A stretch of DNA of 64,000 nt from the NCBI RefSeq assembly GCF_947499845.1, contig NZ_CANMPM010000008.1:1-64000 (forward strand). The letters run 5' to 3'. The DNA is from an uncultured Pseudokineococcus sp. (GTDB taxonomy: Bacteria; Actinomycetota; Actinomycetes; Actinomycetales; Quadrisphaeraceae). Made by a program: the position numbers and the translations under genes. Of this stretch, positions 40,110 to 49,416 are shown in pieces (positions within the stretch are counted from its first letter, which is position 1; each line of letters begins with the position of its first letter). The notes under the pieces were generated by a model that had not been told where the DNA came from, searched no databases, and saw nothing but the letters and a program-made list of their open reading frames with translations.

Positions 40110-41102
40110 TCAGGGCTGGTCCTCGCGGAGGCGGTCGACGGCGACCGGGCGCACCTCCCCGGCGACCTCCAGGGCCATGAGGGCGGCGCCGAGGATGGCG
40201 TCGCCCGCGGGCGGGACGAGGAGCGTCGGGTCCGCGCCGGGCACGACGAGGGCCTCGCGCAGGCGCTCGCGGAAGGCCGGGTCGCTCGCCACCCCGCCGG
40301 TGGTGCTGACGCGCACCGGTCCTCGTCCGACGAGGGGCGCGAGGAGCAGGACGCCGCGGGCCGTGCGCTCGGCCAGGGCGCGCACGGCCCGGTCCGCCAG
40401 CGGGCTGGTGCTCGCGGCCGCCGTGACGAGGGGGGCGAGACCGCCGTAGCGACGGGTGACCGCGTGCCGTCCTGCCCGGTCGACCTCCAGCGCGGCGGTG
40501 CGCAGCCCCGCGGCGTCGGCGGCGCCCCAGGCCGCGAGCAGCGCCGCGACGAGGTCGGCGTCGTCCGGTCCGGCGGCGCCGACGAGCACCTGCTGCACGG
40601 CCTCGAAGGCGAGGTGCCGGGCGCCGCCGGCGTAGTGGGCCAGCTGCCCGTTCTCGACCTCGGAGCCGTCGTCGGTGATGGCGAGGACCATCGAGCCGGT
40701 CCCGGCGACCACGACGACGCCGGGCTCGCCGGCCAGCGCGCCCCGGTGGGCGGTCACCGCGTCGTTCACGACGACCTGCGGGCACGCCAGCTCCGGGAGG
40801 GCGTAGGCGGAGCGCGCCCACTCCAGGCTGCGGTCCCCGTGGTCGCCGCCGCGCCGGCTCACGCCCGCCACCCCGGCCACGAGGGCGCGCGCGTCCTCGC
40901 GCGCGAGGTCGCCGGACCGCAGCGCCTCGAGGACGGTCTCCTGCAGGTGCGCGACGGCGTCGTCGTCGTGGTGCCAGGCGCCCGCGGGTCCCGTGGCGCC
41001 GCTCAGCCGCCGCCCCTCCAGGTCGACGCACGCGACGCGCGTGCGCGTCCCGCCCGCGTCCACCGCGACGACGTAGGGGCGGCCCGGGCGCGTCGTCGGC
41101 AC
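40110..41102 (-). CDS. BadF/BadG/BcrA/BcrD-type ATPase, N-acetylglucosamine kinase-like
   Basis: Protein of 330 residues with the actin-like sugar kinase fold: phosphate-1 motif VVAVDAGGTRTR near residue 12, VVVNDAVTAHRGAL and VVVVAGTGSMV. These fit GlcNAc-kinase-like members acting in amino sugar recycling, though the substrate is an inference. GTG at 41102 follows TAGCGT (complement of 41109-41114) by 6 bp, leaderless. Confidence 0.8.
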   Translation of the reverse strand: MPTTRPGRPYVVAVDAGGTRTRVACVDLEGRRLSGATGPAGAWHHDDDAVAHLQETVLEALRSGDLAREDARALVAGVAGVSRRGGDHGDRSLEWARSAYALPELACPQVVVNDAVTAHRGALAGEPGVVVVAGTGSMVLAITDDGSEVENGQLAHYAGGARHLAFEAVQQVLVGAAGPDDADLVAALLAAWGAADAAGLRTAALEVDRAGRHAVTRRYGGLAPLVTAAASTSPLADRAVRALAERTARGVLLLAPLVGRGPVRVSTTGGVASDPAFRERLREALVVPGADPTLLVPPAGDAILGAALMALEVAGEVRPVAVDRLREDQP

Positions 41103-41154
41103 GCCGCGACGCTAGGGCACGGCGGTCCCGCTCGTCGGGGACCCGCGGCCCTCG

Positions 41155-41616
41155 TCAGCCGCCGCCCTCGCCGGCCACGAGCCAGGGGCCCCCGTCGTCG
41201 CGGACGAGCAGGAAGGACCAGACCGTCGGGCCGTCGGGCAGGGACGCGTCCCCGCCGCCCAGCACGAAGGTGGTGCGCACGTCGACCGTCTCGTCGTGAC
41301 CACCGGCGGGGCTCTCGCCGGTGGAGGCGTCCTCGTCGGTGGGCCGCTCCTCGGCCGGCTCGACGAGGAGCTCGCGGACGCTCACGGCGGGCCCCGCCGC
41401 GAGGCCGGAGCCGGACTCCTCGTGCTCCGGGGTGGACAGCGACCGTGCGGCGTCCTCGTCGCCCGCCTGGACCGCGGCGAGGTAGGTCGCGACGACGACC
41501 TCGGGCGGGCTGCCCGCGGCGAGGGTCGGCACCCGCGGGCCGCCGCAGCCGGCGACGGCGAGCAGGGGGAGTAGGGGGAGCAGGGGGAGGACCGGCAGGA
41601 GCCGCGCAGCGCGCAC
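41155..41616 (-). CDS. Putative lipoprotein
   Basis: Protein of 153 residues. A lipoprotein signal peptide (RLLPVLPLLPLLPLLAVAGCGG) has a Leu-Pro repeat core and a lipobox cysteine near residue 25. The mature part resembles small NTF2-like surface proteins (VVVATYLAAVQAGDEDAARSL...), an alignment-free guess. GTG at 41616. It lies 52 bp upstream of the sugar kinase gene, probably with its own terminator or read-through. Confidence 0.7.
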   Translation of the reverse strand: MRAARLLPVLPLLPLLPLLAVAGCGGPRVPTLAAGSPPEVVVATYLAAVQAGDEDAARSLSTPEHEESGSGLAAGPAVSVRELLVEPAEERPTDEDASTGESPAGGHDETVDVRTTFVLGGGDASLPDGPTVWSFLLVRDDGGPWLVAGEGGG

Positions 41617-41734
41617 GGCGTGATCCTGGTGCGCCGCGGCCGGGCGCGACGGCGGTTCCGGTGCACCTGCGCCGGCTGCGCCCCGCTGGAGCAGCCGCGG
41701 CCCTCGCGCCACGGGCGTGCGCGACGATGCGCCG

Positions 41735-42307
41735 GTGACGAGCGCCGAGCAGCCCCTGGGCGACCTGGACCGCACGGCTCTGGTCGTCGTCGACGTCCAG
41801 CGCGGCTTCGAGGACCCCTCCTGGGGCGTGCCCGGGCCGGAGCACCTCGGCCACGTGCTCGCGCTGCTCGACGCCTGGCGGGCGGCCGGGCGCCCCGTGG
41901 TGCTCGTGCGCCACGACTCGACGACGCCGGGCTCGCCGCTGGCCCCGGGCCAGCCCGGCAACGACCTCGTCGACGGCGTCGACGGGCCGCACGACCTGCT
42001 CGTCGTGAAGTCGGTGAACAGCGCCTTCCACGGCGAGCCGGACCTCGACGCGTGGCTGCGCGCCGAGGCGGTCGACGGCCTCGTCGTCTGCGGCACCACG
42101 ACCAACCACTGCTGCGAGACCACCGCCCGCGTGGGCGGGAACCTCGGGCACCGCGTCCTCTTCGCCCTCGACGCGACGTCGACCTTCGCCCGCACCGCTC
42201 CCGACGGGACCGTGCTCACCGCCGAGGAGCTCATGCGCGCGACCGCCACGAACCTCCACGGCGAGTTCGCGACCGTCGTCAGCACCGCGCAGCTGCTCGG
42301 GCGCTGA
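41735..42307 (+). CDS. Isochorismatase-family cysteine hydrolase
   Basis: Protein of 190 residues. Asp in VVVDVQRGF, Lys in VVKSVNSAF and Cys in GTTTNHCCETTAR form the catalytic triad of the isochorismatase-like family. Different from the nicotinamidase at 39104-39727: the metal-binding DxHxxxH block of PncA is absent. The substrate is unknown. GTG at 41735 preferred; GTG 41717 adds six residues. Confidence 0.8.
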   Translation: MTSAEQPLGDLDRTALVVVDVQRGFEDPSWGVPGPEHLGHVLALLDAWRAAGRPVVLVRHDSTTPGSPLAPGQPGNDLVDGVDGPHDLLVVKSVNSAFHGEPDLDAWLRAEAVDGLVVCGTTTNHCCETTARVGGNLGHRVLFALDATSTFARTAPDGTVLTAEELMRATATNLHGEFATVVSTAQLLGR

Positions 42308-42367
42308 CGCCCGTGCGCCGGCCCGTCGACCGCGCCGCCCGCGTGACCGGTCGGCTGGGGTGCGGTC

Positions 42368-42685
42368 TCACCCGGGCGGGGGCGGTCGGAGGACCAGGTC
42401 CCCCGGCGCCGGTGAGGTCTCGGCGAGGACGTCGGCCGGCGTGGCGCGGACGCGGACGTCGACGCGCCAGCCGGGCCCGGCGTCGCCGAGGAGCTCGCGA
42501 CGCACGGCCACCTCCAGCGGCGCTCCGGGGGGCAGCCGGCGCGAGACCAGGTCCGCCCGCCCGGGCACGGGAGCGGTGCTCTCCACCGCGAGCGCGACCA
42601 GGTCCCAGGCGTCCAGCGCGGGATGGGGGCGGCGCCGGGCGACGGTGCCGGTGACCCGGGTCAGGTTCGGGGCCGGCGCGACCAC
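42368..42685 (-). CDS. Hypothetical protein coupled to the M6 protease gene
   Basis: Protein of 105 residues without signal peptide or membrane segment; beta-rich looking, with a Pro-rich C-terminus. It starts at GTG 42685, 25 bp inside the 3' end of the M6 metalloprotease gene in another frame, so translation is probably coupled. No family recognised. A role as partner, chaperone or inhibitor of the protease is only suggested by position. Confidence 0.5.
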   Translation of the reverse strand: MVAPAPNLTRVTGTVARRRPHPALDAWDLVALAVESTAPVPGRADLVSRRLPPGAPLEVAVRRELLGDAGPGWRVDVRVRATPADVLAETSPAPGDLVLRPPPPG

Positions 42686-44238
42686 GCCCGCACCCCGTCC
42701 GTCGCGCCCCCTCCCGCCGCCGACGGGTCCTCCCCACCCAGGGCTGCGGCCGCCCGCGCGACCACCTGCTGCAGACGGCCCAGCTCCTCCTCGACCCGGG
42801 CGAGGCGCGCGGCCACGTCACCTCCGCCGCCGTCGCCTCCGCCGCCGTCGCCTCCGCCGCCGTCGAGGTCGACGTGCACCCGCATGGCGTCGGAGGAGTC
42901 GGGGACGCGGGTGACGGCGACCCGGCTGTCCTGGCCGGCGTGGGTGGTCGTCGCGGGGTTCGAGGTGGCGTCCAGGGTGCGGTTGCCCGTCCACCCGGGG
43001 TAGGGGTCGCCGCCGTCGCCGCGGTTGGCGGCGCGCTCGAGGTCCTGCGAGCCGTCGGCCTGCAGGAGACCCACGAGGTAGCGGCTCTCGTCGCTGTTGT
43101 CGGGCTGCTCCTCGTCGACGTGCCAGACCAGCAGCCCGTCGCCGGGCAGCTCGCGGTCGAACCCGCGCAGGCGCCGGTTCTCCAGCAGGAAGTGCTCCGG
43201 TCCCGCCGCGCCGACCACGGGCACGCGGTGGACGGTCCGGCTGGCGGCGACGTCGACGACCTCGACGTCTCCGGTGGCGGTGACGTCCTGCACCGCGACC
43301 CACCCCTGGTCGGCCTTGCACCAGGCCGACGGGTGGGCTGGCATGTCGCCGCCGCCGTTCCACGAGCCGCCGCCCATGAGGCACCAGTTCCCCACGCCCT
43401 CCGAGGTGCCGTCGACGTCGTACAGGTCCGGCCAGCCCAGCAGCAGGTGGCCCAGCTCGTGCGCGCTCACCCCGAGCCTCGCGTCCTCGGGGATGGTCAG
43501 GTAGGCGTACACGCGGGTGCCGTCGACCGCTCGCTCGGCGGGCAGCACCCACTTGTGCGACCAGAGGTCGCCCGGGTCGCCGGTCTCCTCCCCGCCCCGA
43601 CCGGCGTGCACGACGACGAAGGCGTCCACGTAGCCGTCGCCGTCGTTGTCGTAGGGCGTGAGGTCGACCTCCGCGTCGGCGGCGGCCGCGGCGTCGTCGG
43701 CCATGACGTTCGCGCGGGGCTCCCCGCTGGGGCGACCGATGCCGAAGCCGCCGTTGGCGTACCACTCCAGCGTCCGCGGCAGCGTGAGCGGCCCGACGAC
43801 CTCCCCGACGACGTCGAGGAGCCCGCCGGAGACCTCGGTGAAGTAGTCGTTGACGCTGCCGGTGCTCGACGAGCCGCGGGAGAAGAACAGCTCCTCGTAC
43901 TCCGCCGGCGACCTGCCGAGGGAGCGGTCGGGGAACTCCACGAGGACGACGACGACGCGCACCCGCCCGCGCAGCGGCGCCCGTGCCGCCGCGGCCCGGC
44001 GGACCTGCGCCGCGGTGGCGCCGGGCGGGAAGCGGTCGGGCGGGACGATGACGCCGTCGTCGAGCCCGAAGTACCGCCGCTGTCCGGCGAGGGCGGACGC
44101 CAGGGCGTCCGCGCCCCGCGCCTCGTCGGCGCGCTCCAGCAGGCGGCGCCGCAGGTCGGGGCTGGGAGCCACGGCGCAGAAGCCGGAGGAGGACCCCTCC
44201 CGGGCCCGGTGCTCGTCCACAGCCTGGTACCCGTCCAC
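42661..44238 (-). CDS. M6-family metalloprotease (immune inhibitor A-like) with coiled-coil tail
   Basis: Protein of 525 residues. HELGH zinc motif (260-264) followed by LLGWPDLYD, a Ca-loop-like YDNDGDGYVD (196-205), then a beta-rich domain. The C-terminus has a GGGGD triple linker and a helix (VAARLARVEEELGRLQQVVARAAAAL) likely to form a coiled coil. No signal peptide is found from GTG 44238 or from the upstream TTG, unusual for a normally secreted family. GTG 44238 has a GGAGG Shine-Dalgarno; the TTG at 44331 is better read as a -35 element. Confidence 0.82.
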   Translation of the reverse strand: MDGYQAVDEHRAREGSSSGFCAVAPSPDLRRRLLERADEARGADALASALAGQRRYFGLDDGVIVPPDRFPPGATAAQVRRAAAARAPLRGRVRVVVVLVEFPDRSLGRSPAEYEELFFSRGSSSTGSVNDYFTEVSGGLLDVVGEVVGPLTLPRTLEWYANGGFGIGRPSGEPRANVMADDAAAAADAEVDLTPYDNDGDGYVDAFVVVHAGRGGEETGDPGDLWSHKWVLPAERAVDGTRVYAYLTIPEDARLGVSAHELGHLLLGWPDLYDVDGTSEGVGNWCLMGGGSWNGGGDMPAHPSAWCKADQGWVAVQDVTATGDVEVVDVAASRTVHRVPVVGAAGPEHFLLENRRLRGFDRELPGDGLLVWHVDEEQPDNSDESRYLVGLLQADGSQDLERAANRGDGGDPYPGWTGNRTLDATSNPATTTHAGQDSRVAVTRVPDSSDAMRVHVDLDGGGGDGGGGDGGGGDVAARLARVEEELGRLQQVVARAAAALGGEDPSAAGGGATDGVRAWSRRPRT

Positions 44239-44302
44239 GGACCACCTCCGGGCCCGCGGGGCGCCGGGCCCGGTGCTGGGCGCGGGGGCGGGAGCGCACG
44301 AA

Positions 44303-44331
44303 GGAGTACTCCGGCGGACCGGACGCGTCAA
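44303..44331 (-). promoter_or_regulatory. Promoter of the M6 protease gene
   Basis: On the minus strand TTGACG (44331-44326) and TACTCC (44308-44303) have 17-bp spacing. This predicts a leader of roughly 60 nt with a GGAGG Shine-Dalgarno before GTG 44238 and explains why the TTG at 44331 should not be used as a start. Confidence 0.6.
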
Positions 44332-44380
44332 GGGTCCGGGCGTCCGGGGTCGGGGGGCCGGCGGGCGGGGGACGCCGCCG

Positions 44381-45700
44381 TCAGCCGCCCGCGCCCACCA
44401 GGCGCGTCGGCAGGCAGGCCTCGCCGCGCGCCAGCCGCCGCGCCGAGGCGGGCAGCTCGGCGCGGGCGTCGTCGTGCCGGTGGGCCGCCGCGCGGACGCC
44501 CTCGGCGCCGGTGGCCCCCTCCGCGACGACGCGCCCGCCCTCGACCAGCGGCACCTGCAGCGGGCGGGCCCCGGGCACCGGGGCGGTGGCCCCGTCGGCG
44601 TGCTCGACGACGAGCACCTCGGCGCTCGCCACGCCGGAGGAGAGCTCGCGCCACGCGCGCTTCGCCCCGGCGACGCCCTGCTTGTGCTGGCTCGCCTTGG
44701 CCACGCCCTGCAGGCGCCCGTCCCGGCCCTCCCGGGCGACCATCTTGTAGACGAGGCCCGCCGTCGGCTGGCCGCTGCCGGTGACGAGGCTCGTGCCGAC
44801 GCCGTAGCTGTCGACCGGCGCGGCGGCGAGGGCGGCGATGGCGTGCTCGTCGAGGTCGCTCGTCACGGTGATCTTCGTCCGGGTCGCGCCGAGCCCGTCG
44901 AGGCGGCGGCGGACGTCGTGGGCCAGCTCCGCGAGGTCGCCCGAGTCGAGCCGGACGGCGCCGAGCTCGGGGCCGGCGAGGGCCACGGCGCGCTCGACGG
45001 CGGCGGCCACGTCGTAGGTGTCGACGAGCAGCGTCGTCGACGGGCCGAGGGCGGCCACCTGGGCGGCGAAGGCGGCGTCCTCGTCGTCGTGCAGCAGCGT
45101 GAAGGCGTGCGCCGACGTGCCGATGGTCGGCAGGCCGTAGCGGCGGCCCGCCGCGAGGTTCGACGTCCCGGAGAAGCCCGCCACCGCCGCGGCCCGGGCG
45201 GCCGCCACGGCGGCCTCCTCGTGCGTGCGTCGGGAGCCCATCTCCAGGCAGGGGCGGCCGTCGGCGGCGGCCGTCATGCGCGAGGCCGCCGACGCGACGG
45301 CGCTGTCGTGGTTGAGCACCGACAGGACGAGGGTCTCGAGGACGACGGCCTCGGCGAAGGTGCCCCGCACCGTCAGCAGGGGGGAGCCGGGCAGGTAGAC
45401 CTCCCCCTCGGGGTAGCCCTCGACGTCACCGCGGAAGCTCCAGGACGCCAGGTGCTCGACCGTCCGGGCGTCGACGACCCCCTCGCGCTCGAGCCAGGCG
45501 AGGTCGTCGTCGGAGAACCGCAGGTCGGGCAGCACCTCGAGCAGCCGCCCGGTGCCCGCCACGACGCCGTAGCGGCGCCCGTGGGGCAGCCGGCGGGCGA
45601 AGACCTCGAAGACGCACCGCCGCCCGGCGGTGCCGTCGGCCAGCGCGGCCTGCAGCATCGTCAGCTCGTAGCGGTCGGTCAGCAGCGCCGAGGTGCCCAC
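44381..45700 (-). CDS. pncB: Nicotinate phosphoribosyltransferase
   Basis: Protein of 439 residues. N-terminal LLTDRYELTMLQAAL, the FSGTSNLAAGRRYGLPTIGTSAHAF block and the VRLDSGDL and YGVGTSLVT segments are diagnostic. It converts nicotinate, PRPP and ATP to NaMN in NAD salvage. GTG at 45700 follows TACGGT (complement of 45708-45713) by 7 bp. It is divergent from clpS with 44 bp between starts, as in mycobacteria. Confidence 0.94.
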   Translation of the reverse strand: MGTSALLTDRYELTMLQAALADGTAGRRCVFEVFARRLPHGRRYGVVAGTGRLLEVLPDLRFSDDDLAWLEREGVVDARTVEHLASWSFRGDVEGYPEGEVYLPGSPLLTVRGTFAEAVVLETLVLSVLNHDSAVASAASRMTAAADGRPCLEMGSRRTHEEAAVAAARAAAVAGFSGTSNLAAGRRYGLPTIGTSAHAFTLLHDDEDAAFAAQVAALGPSTTLLVDTYDVAAAVERAVALAGPELGAVRLDSGDLAELAHDVRRRLDGLGATRTKITVTSDLDEHAIAALAAAPVDSYGVGTSLVTGSGQPTAGLVYKMVAREGRDGRLQGVAKASQHKQGVAGAKRAWRELSSGVASAEVLVVEHADGATAPVPGARPLQVPLVEGGRVVAEGATGAEGVRAAAHRHDDARAELPASARRLARGEACLPTRLVGAGG

Positions 45701-45744
45701 GCGGGCGACCGTAGCCCCCCGACCCTCCGTCCTAGGGTGGCCCT

Positions 45745-46122
45745 GTGAGCGCGACCACCTGGCCGGCAGCGGCGGCGCCGGCCGCCCGTCCGTCGGCGTC
45801 CCCGGTGGTCGTCGGGGCGGCGCCCGTGGTGGCGTCCGTGGCGCCGGCCGAGGCCGAGGAGGCCGTCGCCGCCGAGGCGCCGAGCACGGAGCGGCCCTGG
45901 GTGACCATCGTGTGGAACGACCCGGTCAACCTCATGTCCTACGTGACCTACGTGTTCCAGAGCTACTTCGGCTACTCGCGCGCCAAGGCCGAGCGCCTCA
46001 TGCGCGACGTCCACGACGAGGGCCGCGCGGTCGTGTCGTCGGGCTCGCTGGAGGAGATGGAGCGCGACGTCGAGGCGATGCACGGCTTCGGCCTCTGGGC
46101 GACCTTCTCGCACGACAGCTGA
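45745..46122 (+). CDS. clpS: ATP-dependent Clp protease adaptor ClpS
   Basis: Protein of 125 residues. An Ala/Pro-rich N-terminal extension (1-50) precedes the ClpS core with [31 protein letters not shown] and [16 protein letters not shown]. ClpS delivers N-degron substrates to the ClpC/ClpP machinery. The N-terminal extension is longer than in E. coli ClpS. GTG at 45745 follows TAGGGT (45733-45738) by 6 bp, leaderless. Confidence 0.92.
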   Translation: MSATTWPAAAAPAARPSASPVVVGAAPVVASVAPAEAEEAVAAEAPSTERPWVTIVWNDPVNLMSYVTYVFQSYFGYSRAKAERLMRDVHDEGRAVVSSGSLEEMERDVEAMHGFGLWATFSHDS

Positions 46123-46123
46123 C

Positions 46124-46147
46124 CCTCCTCGGGCCGCCCCGAGGAGG
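46124..46147 (+). promoter_or_regulatory. Hairpin between clpS and the DUF2017 gene
   Basis: Perfect 10-bp stem CCTCCTCGGG / CCCGAGGAGG. It starts right after the clpS stop and ends 3 bp before the AAGGAGG Shine-Dalgarno (46151-46157) of the next gene. It could act as a processing or attenuation signal. Confidence 0.5.
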
Positions 46148-46161
46148 ACGAAGGAGGACCC

Positions 46162-46776
46162 GTGGCCCGCCGCTTCCGCCGCACCCGCAAGGGCATCACC
46201 GCGGGCTTCGAGCCCCAGGAGGCCGAGCTCGTCGCCGGCCTGCTCGACGACGTGGCGCGGCTGCTCGACGGCGCCGCCGGCGAGGCCGGGGCGGACGCCG
46301 GGCGCGAGGGGGAGGACCCCCTGGAGGCACTGGCCCGCCAGCTCGACGCGGCGCCCGCCGACGCCCCCGAGGACCCGGCGCTCGCCCGCCTCCTGCCGGC
46401 CGCCAGCCGGGACGACGACGAGGCCGCCGCGGAGTTCCGCCGCTTCACGCAGGAGGGGCTGGCCGACCGCAAGCGCGCCGCGCTGCTGACGGCGTCCGCC
46501 ACGCTGCGACGCCCGCCGCCGCTCCTGCTCACCGACGACGAGGCGCGGGCGTGGGTGACCGCCCTCACCGACCTGCGGCTCGTGCTGGCCCAGCGCCTCG
46601 GCCTGGAGACCGACGACGACGCCGCTCTCGTCGCGCTGCGGGCCGCCGAGGCCGACGAGGACGACCCGACGTCGTGGACGGCGAGCATCTACGACTTCCT
46701 CACCTGGCTGCAGGAGGGCCTGGCCGAGGTGCTGCTGCGCGACCTGCCGGCCGCCGGAGGGCCGCCCCGGCGCTGA
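46162..46776 (+). CDS. DUF2017 family protein
   Basis: Protein of 204 residues. The family pattern FRRTRKGITAGFEPQEAELVAGLLDDV opens the protein and DFLTWLQEGLAEVLL closes it. Function unknown; it regularly follows clpS in actinobacteria. GTG at 46162 has a strong AAGGAGG Shine-Dalgarno. Confidence 0.85.
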   Translation: MARRFRRTRKGITAGFEPQEAELVAGLLDDVARLLDGAAGEAGADAGREGEDPLEALARQLDAAPADAPEDPALARLLPAASRDDDEAAAEFRRFTQEGLADRKRAALLTASATLRRPPPLLLTDDEARAWVTALTDLRLVLAQRLGLETDDDAALVALRAAEADEDDPTSWTASIYDFLTWLQEGLAEVLLRDLPAAGGPPRR

Positions 46777-46875
46777 CGGCCGCCCGGCGCCACCGGCGGG
46801 CACGGCCGTCGTCCGCACCGGCGCGGCCCGGCGCGGCCCGGGCGCGACGTCGGCCGCCCGGCCTACCCTGCCCCC

Positions 46876-47694
46876 GTGGCGGACGACCCGATCGGCATCT
46901 TCGACTCCGGGTTCGGCGGCCTCACGGTCGCCCGGGCCGTGCTCGACCAGCTGCCCGACGAGCCCGTGCTCTACGTCGGCGACACCGCGCGCCAGCCCTA
47001 CGGCCCGCGGCGGATCGCCGAGGTGCGGCGGTACGCCCTGGAGTGCCTCGACGAGATGGTCGACCGCGGGGTCAAGCTCCTCGTCATCGCCTGCAACTCG
47101 GCCAGCGCCGCCGTGCTCCACGACGCGCGGGAGCGCTACGACGTCCCCGTCGTCGAGGTCATCCGCCCGGCCGTGCGCCGGGCGTCCGCGGTCACGCGGT
47201 CGGGCCGCGTCGGCGTCATCTGCACGCAGGCGACGGCGACGTCGCGCGCCTACGAGGACGCCTTCGCCGCGGCGCCCCTCCTGCAGGTGACGACGCGCGC
47301 CGTCCCGCGCTTCGTCGAGTTCGTCGAGGCCGGCGTCACCACGGGGCCCGAGCTCATGGCCGAGGCCCGGCGCGCGCTCGCGCCCCTGCAGGAGGCCGGC
47401 GTCGACGTCCTCGTCCTCGGGTGCACCCACTACCCGCTGCTCACCGGCGTCCTGTCGCTCGTCATGGGCCCCGCCGTCAGCCTCGTCAGCAGCGCCGAGG
47501 AGACGGCCCAGGAGGTCTACCGCGCGCTCGTCGAGAACGGCCTCGAGCGGCCCCCGGGGAGCCCGTCACCGGAGCACCGCTTCCTCACCACCGGGGACCC
47601 GGACGCCTTCACGGCCCTGGCCCGGCGCTTCCTCGGCCCCGAGGTGGCGCTCGCGGAGAGCGCCGGGCTCCTCACCACCGGCGCGGGCCGGTGA
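46876..47694 (+). CDS. murI: Glutamate racemase
   Basis: Protein of 272 residues. [13 protein letters not shown], the catalytic cysteines in IACNSASA and GCTHYPLL, and GDTARQPYG are all present. It makes D-glutamate for peptidoglycan. GTG at 46876 follows TACCCT (46864-46869) by 6 bp. First of the murI-MBL-rph-rdgB run, the same order as Rv1338-Rv1341. Confidence 0.94.
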   Translation: MADDPIGIFDSGFGGLTVARAVLDQLPDEPVLYVGDTARQPYGPRRIAEVRRYALECLDEMVDRGVKLLVIACNSASAAVLHDARERYDVPVVEVIRPAVRRASAVTRSGRVGVICTQATATSRAYEDAFAAAPLLQVTTRAVPRFVEFVEAGVTTGPELMAEARRALAPLQEAGVDVLVLGCTHYPLLTGVLSLVMGPAVSLVSSAEETAQEVYRALVENGLERPPGSPSPEHRFLTTGDPDAFTALARRFLGPEVALAESAGLLTTGAGR

Positions 47695-47715
47695 GGGCGT
47701 GAGCGGCGGCCGGCC

Positions 47716-48525
47716 GTGCGCCTGACGGTCGTCGGCTGCTCCGGCTCGCTGCCCGGGCCCGGCGGCGCCGCCTCCTGCTACCTCCTCGAGGCGGACGAGG
47801 GGCCGGGGCGCCGGTGGCGGGTGCTGCTCGACCTGGGGAGCGGGGCCCTCGGCCCGCTGCAGCGCCTCGTGGACCTCCACGCGCTCGACGCCGTCCTGCT
47901 CTCCCACCTCCACGCCGACCACTGCCTCGACCTCTGCGGGCTGCACGTGGCGCGCACGTACGACCCGGCGCTGCGCGAGCGCCCCGCCGGACGAGCGGAG
48001 CCGCTGACGGTCCTCGGACCCGCGGGCACGGCCGAGCACCTCGCGGCCGCCTACGGGCCCGGGGCCGCCCCCGAGCTGGCCGCCAGCTTCGCCGTCCGCA
48101 CGTGGCGGGCGTGGACGCCCCTCGCCCTCGGCCCGTGGGACGTGCTCGTCGACCGGGTCGACCACCCCGTCGAGGCCTACGGGATCCGTCTGCGCGAGCG
48201 CGCCACCGGCGCCGTCCTCACGTACACGGGGGACACCGACGCCTGCCCCGCCGTGGTCGACCTCGCCCGGGACGCCGACCTGCTCCTCGCCGAGGCCGCC
48301 TTCCACGAGGGCCGCGACGCCCAGCGCGGCGTCCACCTCACGGGACGACGCGCCGCCGAGGTGGCGCGCGACGCCGGGGCGCGGTCCCTGCTGCTCACGC
48401 ACCTGCCGCCGTGGAACGACCCCGCGCGCACCCTCGGGGAGGCCGGCGGGGCCGGCTACGCGGGGGCGGTGGCGCTCGCGGAGCCGGGCCTCGTCGTCGA
48501 CGTGGGGCCCCCGCCCCGGCGGTGA
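47716..48525 (+). CDS. MBL-fold metallo-hydrolase (Rv1339-like, possible cAMP phosphodiesterase)
   Basis: Protein of 269 residues. SHLHADHCLDL is the metallo-beta-lactamase HxHxDH motif, with further ligands in TYTGDTDACP and LTHLPPW. Position between murI and rph matches mycobacterial Rv1339, which has been reported to hydrolyse cAMP; a tRNase Z-like or other phosphodiesterase activity cannot be excluded. GTG at 47716, 21 bp after murI. Confidence 0.85.
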   Translation: MRLTVVGCSGSLPGPGGAASCYLLEADEGPGRRWRVLLDLGSGALGPLQRLVDLHALDAVLLSHLHADHCLDLCGLHVARTYDPALRERPAGRAEPLTVLGPAGTAEHLAAAYGPGAAPELAASFAVRTWRAWTPLALGPWDVLVDRVDHPVEAYGIRLRERATGAVLTYTGDTDACPAVVDLARDADLLLAEAAFHEGRDAQRGVHLTGRRAAEVARDAGARSLLLTHLPPWNDPARTLGEAGGAGYAGAVALAEPGLVVDVGPPPRR

Positions 48526-48615
48526 GCGGCGGGCCGGGTGCGCGGGGAGAGGCCACGGGGAGGTCGGCCCCCGCGAGCAGGGTCGCGCGCAGGGCCCTGC
48601 GTACTGTCTGGACCC

Positions 48616-49416
48616 ATGACGAGCCCCACCGGCCAGCCCGCCCGCCACGACGGCCGCGCGTCCGACGCGCTGCGCCCCGTCCGCCTCACCCGGCGCTGGC
48701 AGCAGGCCGGTGAGGGCAGCGTCCTCGTCGAGTTCGGCCAGACCCGGGTGCTGTGCACGGCCTCCCTCACCGAGGGGGTGCCCCGCTGGCGCAAGGGCTC
48801 CGGGCAGGGCTGGGTGACCGCGGAGTACGCCATGCTCCCGCGGGCCACGAGCAGCCGCAGCGACCGGGAGTCGGTGCGCGGCAAGGTCGGTGGGCGCACG
48901 CACGAGATCTCCCGGCTCGTCGGCCGGGCGCTGCGCGCGGTCGTCGACACGAGGGCGCTGGGGGAGAACACCCTCGTCCTCGACTGCGACGTCCTCCAGG
49001 CCGACGGCGGCACCCGCACCGCGGCCGTCACGGGCGCCTGGACGGCGCTGGCCGAGGCCGTCCAGTGGGCCCGCGGCGAGGGCCTCGTGAAGCGGGACCC
49101 GCTGCGCGGCAGCGTCTCCGCCGTCAGCGTCGGCGTCAGCGACGGCCGCCCCGTGCTCGACCTGGACTACGTCGAGGACTCCGCCGCCGACACGGACATG
49201 AACGTCGTCGCCACGGGCGACGGGCGCTTCGTCGAGGTCCAGGGCACCGCCGAGGGAGCGCCGTTCGACCGGGCCGAGCTCGACGCCCTGCTCGAGCTGG
49301 CCCTCGGCGGGTGCGCCACGCTCGCGCGCCTGCAGCAGGCGGCGCTCGCGGCGGCGCCGGGCACCACGGTCACGGCCGCCGACCTCGACGGCGGGGCCAC
49401 GGGCGGCGCGGCGTGA
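48616..49416 (+). CDS. rph: Ribonuclease PH
   Basis: Protein of 266 residues. [26 protein letters not shown], the Arg-rich [28 protein letters not shown] phosphate site and DADTDMNVV-type region (ADTDMNVV) are canonical. It trims tRNA 3' ends by phosphorolysis. ATG at 48616 follows TACTGT (48602-48607) by 8 bp. Its TGA overlaps the rdgB GTG. Confidence 0.93.
   Translation: MTSPTGQPARHDGRASDALRPVRLTRRWQQAGEGSVLVEFGQTRVLCTASLTEGVPRWRKGSGQGWVTAEYAMLPRATSSRSDRESVRGKVGGRTHEISRLVGRALRAVVDTRALGENTLVLDCDVLQADGGTRTAAVTGAWTALAEAVQWARGEGLVKRDPLRGSVSAVSVGVSDGRPVLDLDYVEDSAADTDMNVVATGDGRFVEVQGTAEGAPFDRAELDALLELALGGCATLARLQQAALAAAPGTTVTAADLDGGATGGAA

Noticed and set aside
44238-44331. TTG start at 44331 for the M6 protease
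   Set aside because: TTGACG there forms a -35 box with TACTCC 17 bp downstream, and the extra residues are Pro/Arg-rich without a signal peptide.
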